Shown here: positions 14,601 to 21,505 of the stretch, one piece after another
How positions within the stretch are numbered: position 1 is the first letter of the stretch
Layout: every line of letters begins with the position of its first letter
Source: Verrucomicrobiia bacterium
GTDB lineage: Bacteria > Verrucomicrobiota > Verrucomicrobiia > Limisphaerales > DASXHY01
Assembly: GCA_035629175.1 (NCBI GenBank)
Contig: DASPIL010000043.1
Location: 1 to 32,570, forward strand
Direction: 5' to 3'
DNA length: 32,570 bases
Notes under the pieces: model-generated
Database searches by the model: none
Told to the model about the DNA's origin: nothing
Seen by the model: the letters and a program-made list of their open reading frames with translations, nothing else
Translations under genes and position numbers: made by a program

Positions 14601-16867
14601 AGACGCCATTGTTCGACAAGCACGGACGCGTCACTGGAGTCCTCGGGACGTATGAGGACGTAACCGATCACAAGAAGGCGCAGGCGGCGCTGGCGGAAGC
14701 AAGCACACTCATGGAGACGCTGCTGGCGAACAGTCCGGATTACATTTATTTCAAGGACCGCGAGTCCCGTTTCGTGAGGGCCAGCCAATCGCTCTCGACG
14801 ATGTTCAAACTGCAGTCATGGCAGGACCTTGTTGGCAAAACCGATTTCGATTTCTTCAAGGAAGAACACGCGAAGCAGGCGTTTACCGACGAACAAAACA
14901 TCATTCGCACGGGCAAGCCGCTGGTCGCGAAACCCGAAAAGGAGACTCATCCAGACGGTCGCATCACCTGGGCATTGACCACAAAAATGGCCTGGCGCGA
15001 CAACGCTGGAAACATCATTGGCACGTTTGGCATTTCGAAGGACGTGACCGAACTTAAACGAGCCGAAGCGCGGCTGGCGCACGAACAGGGGTTGTTCCAG
15101 GCGCTGGTGGAGAACCTTCCCGACGCCATTTATTTCAAGGACAGGGAGTCCCGCTTTGTGCGAATGAGCCGTTCGAAGGGAGAGCGTGCGCGGCAGTCGC
15201 TTGCCAAAAAGTTTTCGGAATCGCATCCCGACGAGCCGCTGCCGGAATACCTTGCGAATGCGGAGGCGGCTGCGCGCTTCCTCGTGGGGAAGACGGATTT
15301 CGACATTTATCCTGAGAATCGCGCGCGTCCGGCTTACGAGGAGGAACAACGCATTCTCACAACGGAACAGCCTTTGATCGGCCATATTGAAAAAATTATT
15401 GATGCCGACTCAGGAAAACCGGTGTGGTTCCACACCACGAAGATGCCGTGGCGGGACGAGACCGGAACGGTGATCGGAACCTTTGGAGTGACACGCGACA
15501 TCACGGCGCTGAAGGAAGCTGAAGCTGTACTTGACTACGAACGCGAACTCTTCCGCACGTTGCTCGATCATTTTCCGGATTCGATCTACTTCAAGGACCT
15601 CGAATCGCGGTTTGTGCGTGTGAGCCGGTCCAAGGCGCAGGAGGCCATGGGAATATTGCAGTCGAATTTCCGGGTGACGCATCCTGGCAAAGCCTTTCCC
15701 GACTACCTTCAGGACGTCGAGGCGTTCGAGCAGTATCTGCTGGGCAAGAGCGATTTCGAGACATTCGCCGAGGAAAGAGCCCGGGCGGCCTTCGACGATG
15801 AACAGACCATCATTCGCACAGGCGTGCCGCTGCTCGGCAAGGTGGAGCGCACACGGAGGATTGATGGTGAGGTGACCTATTGTCTCTCCACGAAGATGGC
15901 GTGGCGAAACAAGGAGGGGCAGATAATCGGGACATTCGGTGTTTCGAAGGACATCACCGCTCTCAAGGCGGCGGAAGCGCAGCTCGAAACCGCGCATCAG
16001 CGCCTCGTCGAAACTTCGCGCCTTGCAGGGATGGCCGAGGTGGCGACAGATGTGCTGCACAACGTGGGCAACGTGCTGAACAGCGTTAATATTTCGTGCT
16101 CGCTCGCGATTGACCGCATCAGGACCTCCAAGACGGGGGGGCTTTCGAAGGTCTCTGCCCTGCTTGGCGAGCACAAGGACCGGCTCGGGGACTTCTTCAC
16201 GCGCGATCCTCGCGGACAACAAATTCCCGAGTATCTCAATGCTCTGGCGGACCATCTTCAGGATGACCAGACCGTGCTGCTGAAGGAACTCGAGCAATTG
16301 CTGAAGCACATTGACCACATCAAACAGATTGTGGCGATGCAGCAGAGTTACGCGAAGGTTGCGGGGGTTCGCGAGACCATTACGGCAGTTCAGTTAGTGG
16401 AGGATGCGTTGCATATCAACGCTGCTGCACTGGTCCGCCACGATGTTCATGTGAAGCGTGAGTTCAGCGATGCGCCGCCGATCAACACGGAAAAGCACAA
16501 GGTTCTTCAGATCCTTGTGAATCTCATCCGCAACGCGAAGTACGCAATGGATGATGCAAAGCGCCAGCACAAGCTGATGACCATCCGCATTGGAATGGAA
16601 GGTGGGAACGTCAGGATCGATGTGATTGATAACGGCGTAGGAATTCCTCCCGAGAATCTGACGCGGATTTTCGGTCATGGATTTACCACGCGGCGCAACG
16701 GGCACGGATTTGGCCTTCATAGCAGCGCGATTGCCGTCAAGGAGCTGGGTGGTTCACTTGAAGCCCATAGCGAAGGTCCTGGCGCGGGTGCCACGTTCAG
16801 CCTCCTTCTTCCGCAAAATTGTGTAACCAGCAGTGAAAGCCCAAAGTATGAATCCGCCGCGATCTGA
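11615..16867 (+). CDS. Multi-PAS membrane sensor histidine kinase with OB-like periplasmic repeats
   Basis: This protein has 1750 aa. A signal peptide (about 1-24, VVVLAWLALACATAMG) is followed by about 700 extracytoplasmic residues made of repeated OB-like units, each with a pattern like VEGVVTLR...FFVQDSETGI... VQPGDHVTVTG. A transmembrane helix lies near 740-762 (LGVVGLLVLLVAATTLWVLM). Five PAS/PAC units follow (about 775-1455); the last three share KDRESRFVR, GKTDFD and GTFG. The kinase core has a phosphoacceptor His1482 in VLHNVGNVLNSV. The HATPase has N-box NLIRNAKYAMDDA and G-boxes DNGVGIPPENL and GHGFGLHSSA. It probably senses something periplasmic plus cytosolic small-molecule or redox cues. 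An in-frame ATG 3 bases later is an alternative start. Its 3' end overlaps the hybrid kinase gene by 20 bases, implying a linked pathway. Confidence 0.92.
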   Translation: MMANKSIRVVVLAWLALACATAMGQLSNDVSVVRSIDDIRRLSPADIENGARAEIEAVVTLSLTRRSYVWIEDEQAGIRLYFRNRSPSVQQGDRILVSGTVIPGESGPMLLPEEIQVRTNQPLPEPPLKTFAQLISFADLNSRVQADGRLIRILEKPSRWQVELESGTNRFWAEFSRQTNDNFSAWLNAKVRVKGICVRQVFDWGETVVPVLLVQSPSDVTILAPGVARPAIDPNDLPIVPIASLTRETVNANPGIVRVRGNMLDQRLGEHLVVRDSTGSLRADSRAMLILPPREQVDVWGTPAWEPGGVVLQDATFRSATTNVAAGQPPTRRSKPETLPVLTKAADVLALSTEEAGWRFPVKLRGVVLIYYPERRQFFVHDDSAGFYVSGAWNRPDIKVGDLVEVSGMTDPGGFAPMIVPRDVKLLGTAPMPPARRVTLFQMASGQYDSQWVEAHGVVRSFTFEQNLVRLKLTDPDGTLFVYVPAESVPAGLADSVVRIRGICTTHPNAHRQITSLVLWCPSFDYVKIEERGGANGGVIETQSIASLGQFHPHNVLQRKVKIEGVVTLRQDERTFFVQDSETGIEVQAARANSKVQPGDHVTVTGYPSYGNFGVVLRDGVFDVRDHPGLPSANVIFGQSPLQPPFHNTRVTIEGRLRYRTRINQREVLTMQLPGRIFEVDSSSRLAEAEHLPVGSLLRITGVYRVLVDEVRTPTGFQLLVDSNDDVEILEKPSWWTVRHTLGVVGLLVLLVAATTLWVLMLRRRVQEQTRSLQNSEMKFRSLVEQSLVGVYIIQDGRFAYVNPRLGEIVGYTTDELLAMSSLGEVVVPEDRELVRDQIERRVGGEVVTAHYSFRGLRKDGGIVHVEVLGSRTEFNGRPAVLGTALDITARKQAEEELFNSRQMLRTVLDTIPQRVFWKDGNSVFTGCNQAFASDCGYHDPVEILGKTDFDIHQREAAETYRAEDSELMRSGTGRFNYEVLHTRADSTQTWLRLSKTPLFDKHGRVTGVLGTYEDVTDHKKAQAALAEASTLMETLLANSPDYIYFKDRESRFVRASQSLSTMFKLQSWQDLVGKTDFDFFKEEHAKQAFTDEQNIIRTGKPLVAKPEKETHPDGRITWALTTKMAWRDNAGNIIGTFGISKDVTELKRAEARLAHEQGLFQALVENLPDAIYFKDRESRFVRMSRSKGERARQSLAKKFSESHPDEPLPEYLANAEAAARFLVGKTDFDIYPENRARPAYEEEQRILTTEQPLIGHIEKIIDADSGKPVWFHTTKMPWRDETGTVIGTFGVTRDITALKEAEAVLDYERELFRTLLDHFPDSIYFKDLESRFVRVSRSKAQEAMGILQSNFRVTHPGKAFPDYLQDVEAFEQYLLGKSDFETFAEERARAAFDDEQTIIRTGVPLLGKVERTRRIDGEVTYCLSTKMAWRNKEGQIIGTFGVSKDITALKAAEAQLETAHQRLVETSRLAGMAEVATDVLHNVGNVLNSVNISCSLAIDRIRTSKTGGLSKVSALLGEHKDRLGDFFTRDPRGQQIPEYLNALADHLQDDQTVLLKELEQLLKHIDHIKQIVAMQQSYAKVAGVRETITAVQLVEDALHINAAALVRHDVHVKREFSDAPPINTEKHKVLQILVNLIRNAKYAMDDAKRQHKLMTIRIGMEGGNVRIDVIDNGVGIPPENLTRIFGHGFTTRRNGHGFGLHSSAIAVKELGGSLEAHSEGPGAGATFSLLLPQNCVTSSESPKYESAAI

Positions 16868-18962
16868 AACCGAGCCGCGTCTCCTGATCATCGACGACAA
16901 TCCGGCGATCCACGACGATTTCCGCAAGATCCTTGGCGCGCGGTCCAGCACGCACTCGCGGCTCGATAACATCGAAGCCGAATTGTTTGGTGAATCGAGT
17001 TCTCCCATGGAGCGGGCTGGCTTTCGCATTGATTCCGCGTACCAGGGACAGGAAGGGCTGGCAATGGTTCAGAAGGCGATGCAGGACGGTGATCCGTATG
17101 TGATGGCGTTTGTGGATGTGCGGATGCCTCCCGGGTGGGATGGCGTGGAAACCCTCGAACGCATCTGGCAATGTTCGCCGGAACTGCAGGCTGTCATCTG
17201 CACGGCGTATTCTGATTATTCCTGGGATGACATGACGAAGCGTCTGGGACAGACGGACAACCTGCTGATCCTAAAGAAGCCTTTTGAAACCGTCGAAGTG
17301 CTGCAGCTCGCGCACGCGCTCACACAAAAGTGGAATCTCGCACGCCAGGCAAAACTGCGGCTCGAGGATCTGGATCGCATGGTGCGCCAGCGGACCGAAG
17401 AGTTGCGGATCAGTGAGGAACGATTTTCAAAGGCGTTCCACAGCAGCCCGAATCCGGGGGCGATCCTGAGCCTCACCGATCGCCATTTCCTCGACTTCAA
17501 CCAGACGTTCATTGATCTCAGCGGTTATCCCGCAGAACGGCTCTCGACCGAAACAGACCAGGAGCTTTGCATCTGGGTCAAGGGTTCGGACGCAAACGCA
17601 GGATCGTTTCTGCCTGAAGGCCGATTGCGCAGTCTTCCGTGCCAGCTGCGGCGGACCGACGGCACTCTCCGCCAGATTGTCCTTTCGTCGGAACCGATTT
17701 CCGTTGGTCCAACACCCTGCCTCCTGCTTGTGGTTGAAGACATCACCGATCACCTGAAGCTGGAATCCCAACTGCGGCAGGCGCAGAAGATGGAAGTAAT
17801 TGGGCGCATGGCGGCGGGGATTGCCCACGAGTTCAACAATGTCCTGACGGTGATCCAGGGGAACACCGGGCTTCTGCAAACCGTTCATTCAGACAAGCTG
17901 GACCGGAATGCATTATTGAACCAGATCATGCAAGCGAGCCAGCGCGCGGCGACATTCACGAAGCAATTGCTCGCCTTCAGCAGAAAGCAGGTCCTGCAAA
18001 CACGGCTGCTTGATCTTTCAAATGTCGTGCAGAACACGCGCAAGATGCTCACCCAGTTGCTCGGTGAGAAGTACACGGTGCAGGTGCATTCGAGTGCGCC
18101 GCTGCCTCCGGTCATGGCTGACGACGGCAGTCTGCAACAGGTGCTCATCAACCTCGCGTTGAACGCGCGGGACGCGATGCCCAAGGGGGGAAGCATCGAG
18201 ATTCACACAGAGGTCTGTGTCATCGACGAATCCACGGTTCAAGCAAATCCAGAAGCGCGCGCCGGCCGGTTCGTCCGGCTCACTGTCGCGGATCACGGAT
18301 GCGGGATGGAACCGCAGGTGCTTGCCCGGATCTTCGATCCATTTTTCACGACCAAGGAAGTAGGGAAGGGAACGGGCCTCGGCCTTTCAACCATTCACGG
18401 GATCATCAAGCAACACGAAGGCTGGGTGGATGTCACCAGTGAGATGGGGCACGGCTCGCAGTTTCAGATTCATTTGCCCGCGTGCGAAGGGACTGCGACG
18501 CAGCGTGCGCTTCAGGTTGAGCAAAGGCTGCCCGATCCGGGCAAGGGGGAAACCGTGCTTGTGGTGGAAGACGAGGTGGCGGTGCGGGAACTCGCGTGTT
18601 CAGCGCTTCAGAAACGCGGTTACCAGGTGCTCAAGGCGAGCAACGGCCCGGAAGCGGTCACGGTCTGGGAGCGCAGCAAGAATCCCGTTCACCTGCTGCT
18701 CACCGACATGATCATGCCGTGCGGAATGACTGGCGGAGAACTGGCGAAGGCGCTGCAGGGCCGAAATGACAGCCTAAAAGTGTTGTTCACCAGCGGTTAC
18801 AGCCCCGAAATACTTCGCAAGGACGCCATGTTCGTCCAGGGAATCAATTTCCTGCCGAAGCCCTACGATTTTCCCACGCTGTTGAAAGCCGTGCGGATTT
18901 GCCTCGATGGCGGGAAGTTCTGCCTTCCCCCCACCACGCCGGAATCAGTGGCGGTAAAATAA
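16848..18962 (+). CDS. Cytosolic hybrid histidine kinase (REC-PAS-HisKA-HATPase-REC)
   Basis: This 704-aa protein has no signal or membrane segment. An N-terminal receiver has LLIIDDNPAIHDDF, phosphoacceptor Asp90 in AFVDVRMPPGWDG and LILKKPFE. A coiled helix (residues about 165-190, RLEDLDRMVRQRTEELRISE) joins it to a PAS domain (195-300). HisKA carries His327 in GIAHEFNNVLTVIQGN, and HATPase has NLALNARDAMPKGG, DHGCGMEPQVL and GKGTGLGLSTIHG. A second receiver follows, with VLVVEDEVAVREL and Asp620 in LLTDMIMPCG. No DNA-binding domain is present, so the final output must be another protein. Its start lies inside the end of the preceding kinase gene (20-base overlap), so the two are translationally linked. 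A GTG at 16833 would add five residues. It probably receives phosphate from the multi-PAS kinase through its N-terminal receiver. Confidence 0.94.
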   Translation: MNPPRSETEPRLLIIDDNPAIHDDFRKILGARSSTHSRLDNIEAELFGESSSPMERAGFRIDSAYQGQEGLAMVQKAMQDGDPYVMAFVDVRMPPGWDGVETLERIWQCSPELQAVICTAYSDYSWDDMTKRLGQTDNLLILKKPFETVEVLQLAHALTQKWNLARQAKLRLEDLDRMVRQRTEELRISEERFSKAFHSSPNPGAILSLTDRHFLDFNQTFIDLSGYPAERLSTETDQELCIWVKGSDANAGSFLPEGRLRSLPCQLRRTDGTLRQIVLSSEPISVGPTPCLLLVVEDITDHLKLESQLRQAQKMEVIGRMAAGIAHEFNNVLTVIQGNTGLLQTVHSDKLDRNALLNQIMQASQRAATFTKQLLAFSRKQVLQTRLLDLSNVVQNTRKMLTQLLGEKYTVQVHSSAPLPPVMADDGSLQQVLINLALNARDAMPKGGSIEIHTEVCVIDESTVQANPEARAGRFVRLTVADHGCGMEPQVLARIFDPFFTTKEVGKGTGLGLSTIHGIIKQHEGWVDVTSEMGHGSQFQIHLPACEGTATQRALQVEQRLPDPGKGETVLVVEDEVAVRELACSALQKRGYQVLKASNGPEAVTVWERSKNPVHLLLTDMIMPCGMTGGELAKALQGRNDSLKVLFTSGYSPEILRKDAMFVQGINFLPKPYDFPTLLKAVRICLDGGKFCLPPTTPESVAVK

Positions 18963-18974
18963 TGAAAAGCAAAA

Positions 18975-19001
18975 AGCCGCAGGCGTTCAACACCTGCGGC
19001 T
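18975..19001 (-). terminator. Intrinsic terminator of the ferredoxin gene
   Basis: AGCCGCAGG and CCTGCGGCT form a perfect 9-bp stem with a 9-base loop. On the minus strand it is followed by TTTTTGCTTTT, starting about 16 bases past the ferredoxin stop. On the plus strand it lies 12 bases after the hybrid kinase stop but lacks a T-run, so it may help that gene only partly. Confidence 0.8.
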
Positions 19002-19017
19002 CATCAGCAAAACCTTC

Positions 19018-19248
19018 TTAGCCGTTGTCGCCGATCGCCTCGACCGGGCAGCCTTCCTTGGCTTCTTTGCAACGTGCTTCTTCCTCGTCGTTTTCAGGCT
19101 GCTTGTACACGAAAGAATAGCCGCCGTCATCGTTGCGCTTGAAATTATCCGGCGCCGTTTCGCGACACAAATCGCAGTCGATGCACTGGTTGTCGACGTA
19201 ATACTTGCCTGCCGTGTTCTCCGGGTACTTGTTTGCTACATCAGCCAT
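19018..19248 (-). CDS. Single-cluster 4Fe-4S ferredoxin
   Basis: This 76-aa soluble electron carrier has the cysteine pattern of a monocluster [4Fe-4S] ferredoxin: Cys22-x2-Cys25-x2-Cys28 (NQCIDCDLCRETAP) and Cys67 followed by Pro (GCPVEAIG). An additional Cys60 lies between, possibly for a disulfide as in some 4Fe ferredoxins. The sequence is acidic, as expected for a ferredoxin. It is a single-gene unit, with a candidate promoter at 19278-19306 and a strong terminator after it. An AGAAAGG-like ribosome site precedes the ATG. It is divergent from the pyruvate kinase gene; the redox partner is not evident from the window. Confidence 0.93.
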   Translation of the reverse strand: MADVANKYPENTAGKYYVDNQCIDCDLCRETAPDNFKRNDDGGYSFVYKQPENDEEEARCKEAKEGCPVEAIGDNG

Positions 19249-19277
19249 AAAATTTTGCCTTTCTCGTGGGCACGGAA

Positions 19278-19306
19278 ACTATGCGGTTCACCAACGGTCA
19301 TGGCAA
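19278..19306 (-). promoter_or_regulatory. Candidate sigma-70-type promoter of the ferredoxin gene
   Basis: On the minus strand, TTGCCA (19301-19306) and CATAGT (19278-19283) are 17 bases apart, matching 5/6 and 4/6 consensus bases. The predicted start site would give a leader of about 20-25 bases to the ATG at 19248. Confidence 0.45.
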
Positions 19307-19355
19307 GTCAGGATTCCTTGCCGTGCTGTTCGGTTCACATTTATGCTCCCCCCTC

Positions 19356-20774
19356 ATGCAAGCCAGTACGCAGCGCAAAACAAAGATCGTGGCGACTCTC
19401 GGTCCCGCCACGGATTCCGCAGAGATGATCGGAAAACTGATCGATGCCGGAGTCAATGTGTGCCGACTCAACATGTCGCACGCCCCCCATGATTGGGTTC
19501 GCCGCGTCGTTCGCGATATCCGCGCGGCAGCACTCTCTCGCAATCGGCATGTTGGAATTCTGATGGATACGCAGGGACCGGCGATTCGCACCGGTGAACT
19601 CAGCGTCCCGCTGAATCTCCAGCCTGGCCAGAAATTTACCCTGACAGTCCGCGGCGAACGCAGCGAGGAGGTTCACTCCGTGGATGTCAATTACGAGAAC
19701 TTCGTCAACGACATCTCTGTGGGCGACGTGGTGCTGCTCGACAACGGAGCGATCGAAATGAAAGTGCTGGCGAAATCCGGCAACAAGGTCGAATGCGAAG
19801 TTCTAACGCAGGGCACCCTGGGGAGCCGCCGGCATATCAATCTTCCCGGCGTGAAGGTCAGCCTCCCGGCGTTGACGGCGAAGGATATACGCGACGTGTT
19901 GTTGGGCGTGGAACTGCAGGTGGACCTGATTGCCCTCTCGTTTGTTCGCGAAGCCCGCGATCTTCTGCAGCTGAAGGAGTTGTTTGAATCCGGCAAGCCG
20001 CGGCCGCTGGTGATCGCGAAAATCGAGGACCAGCAGGCGGTCACGAACTTTGAGGAAATCGTTCGTGAAGCCGATGGCATCATGGTGGCGCGCGGCGATC
20101 TCGGAATTGAAATTCCCTACGAGGAACTGCCGATCGTCCAGCGGCGCATCGTGAAAACATGCCTTCGATACGGGAAGCCCGTGATCGTCGCAACACACAT
20201 GCTGGAAAGCATGATTGAGTCGCCGATGCCAACTCGCGCGGAAGTCACAGATGTTGCGAACGCAGTCTATGAGCAGGCGGATGCGATCATGCTGAGCGGC
20301 GAAACCACCGTGGGCCAGCATCCGCTGAGATGCATCGAGGTTTTTGATCGGATTGCAACGCGCATTGAACGCAGCGGCGGAGCGAATTTTTACGAACAAT
20401 CGGAATTAGTCAGCCCGCGGCAGAAGCTGGTGAAGAGCGCGGTCGTGCTGGCAAACGAACTGAAGGCGGAGGCTGTTCTCGTGATCACACGCAGCGGCAA
20501 CATGGCTCGTTATTCGGCGTGGCTTCGCCCCCGCCATTCCCGTATTTACGCCCTGTGCCCAAATGAAAAGGTTGCAGCGGGGCTGACCCTGAGCTGGGGC
20601 GTGACCCCGTTCGTCGTGCCATTCGATCTGATCAATCCCGAGAACACAATCGAAGCGGCCTTGCCTCTCCTCGTCGAGCAGGGCGGCTTGCATCGCGGCA
20701 CCACCGTGGTGGTCATCGGATCCATCGTCGTGGGAGAGCAGATCGTGGACGCAGTCCAAATGCGGGTGGTGTGA
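19356..20774 (+). CDS. pyk: Pyruvate kinase
   Basis: This is a 472-aa cytoplasmic glycolytic enzyme converting phosphoenolpyruvate and ADP to pyruvate and ATP. It opens RKTKIVATLGPATDSAEMIG and has CRLNMSHAPHDW. The barrel carries LMDTQGPAIRTGEL, VDLIALSFVREARD, VIAKIEDQQAV (with the catalytic Lys), GIMVARGDLGIEIPYEELP and the signature region VIVATHMLESMIESPMPTRA, then ADAIMLSGETTVGQHP. The C-terminal domain (VKSAVVLANELKAEAVLVIT onward) has the family's alpha/beta layout. The start at 19356 is the usual one relative to RKTKIV; a longer in-frame start at 19266 adds 30 residues but would overlap the ferredoxin promoter region. It converges on the response-regulator gene with only 13 bases between stops. 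Confidence 0.96.
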   Translation: MQASTQRKTKIVATLGPATDSAEMIGKLIDAGVNVCRLNMSHAPHDWVRRVVRDIRAAALSRNRHVGILMDTQGPAIRTGELSVPLNLQPGQKFTLTVRGERSEEVHSVDVNYENFVNDISVGDVVLLDNGAIEMKVLAKSGNKVECEVLTQGTLGSRRHINLPGVKVSLPALTAKDIRDVLLGVELQVDLIALSFVREARDLLQLKELFESGKPRPLVIAKIEDQQAVTNFEEIVREADGIMVARGDLGIEIPYEELPIVQRRIVKTCLRYGKPVIVATHMLESMIESPMPTRAEVTDVANAVYEQADAIMLSGETTVGQHPLRCIEVFDRIATRIERSGGANFYEQSELVSPRQKLVKSAVVLANELKAEAVLVITRSGNMARYSAWLRPRHSRIYALCPNEKVAAGLTLSWGVTPFVVPFDLINPENTIEAALPLLVEQGGLHRGTTVVVIGSIVVGEQIVDAVQMRVV

Positions 20775-20787
20775 GGGCGTGCCGACG

Positions 20788-21492
20788 TCACGGGCGGGCC
20801 GCCGTGCTTTTGTTGCTCTCGGCCTCAAACCGGTAGCCGATCTGGCGGATGGTATGGATGAAGCACGGGTTGGCGGGATCAGATTCAATCTTGTTCCGCA
20901 GCGTGGTGACAAAGCGGTCGATGCTGCGGGTCGTCACGAGACAATCGTAACCCCACACCGCGTTCAGAATTTCATCGCGCGTGAGGGCCCGCCCGGGTTT
21001 CCGCGTGAAGAATTCCAGCAGCTTGAATTCCTTGGGCGATAACTCAACTTCGCGTCCGCCGCACGTCAGGCGCCGCGCTGCAGAGTCCAATTTGAAACCG
21101 CCAAATTCAAACACGTCCGGCGTTTCCTTTCGAACCCGCCGCAGCAGGGCCGCGGCGCGGGCCAGCAATTCGCGCACGCTGAATGGCTTCGTGAGGTAAT
21201 CATCCGCGCCGAGGTTAAGCCCCAGGATGATGTCCGATTCCTCCCCTTTCGCTGTCAGCATGATGATCGGCACCTGAATCTTCTGTTCGCGGACCAATCG
21301 GCAGAGTTCGTACCCGTTGATTCGCGGGAGCATGACATCCAGAACGATCAGGTCGGGTTGTGCATTGAGGGCGAGCTTCAACCCCGCGTCTCCATCCATG
21401 GCCGTGAAAACCCGATAGCCCTTGAACTCGAAGTTGTCCTTGAGAGCGATCGACATCGTCGGATCGTCTTCAATGATTAAAACGGTTTCCAT
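20788..21492 (-). CDS. OmpR/PhoB-type response regulator
   Basis: This 234-aa transcription factor has an N-terminal receiver with the acidic pair in VLIIEDDPTMSIAL, phosphoacceptor Asp52 in DLIVLDVMLPRING, and the conserved Thr and Lys in IIMLTAKG and DDYLTKPF. The C-terminal winged-helix domain (about 135-225) includes LSPKEFKLLEFFTRKPGRAL, TRDEILNAVWGYD, TTRSIDRFVTTLRNKI and FIHTIRQIGYRF, all typical of OmpR/PhoB. The start METVLI at 21492 was preferred over an upstream ATG at 21531, which would overlap the kinase gene. It lies 13 bases after the sensor kinase stop and is almost certainly its cognate partner. Its target genes are unknown; the co-transcribed secreted protein gene upstream is one candidate. 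Confidence 0.96.
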   Translation of the reverse strand: METVLIIEDDPTMSIALKDNFEFKGYRVFTAMDGDAGLKLALNAQPDLIVLDVMLPRINGYELCRLVREQKIQVPIIMLTAKGEESDIILGLNLGADDYLTKPFSVRELLARAAALLRRVRKETPDVFEFGGFKLDSAARRLTCGGREVELSPKEFKLLEFFTRKPGRALTRDEILNAVWGYDCLVTTRSIDRFVTTLRNKIESDPANPCFIHTIRQIGYRFEAESNKSTAARP

Positions 21493-21505
21493 TGTTCTGA
21501 TTGGA

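Noticed and set aside
15410-16318. 302-aa minus-strand frame opposite the kinase
   Set aside because: It is an antisense reflection of PAS and HisKA codons without known motifs.
20775-20806. Terminator between the convergent pyk and regulator genes
   Set aside because: A small CACGG/CCGTG palindrome exists inside the regulator's 3' end, but there is no T-run, and the stops are only 13 bases apart; not strong enough to list.
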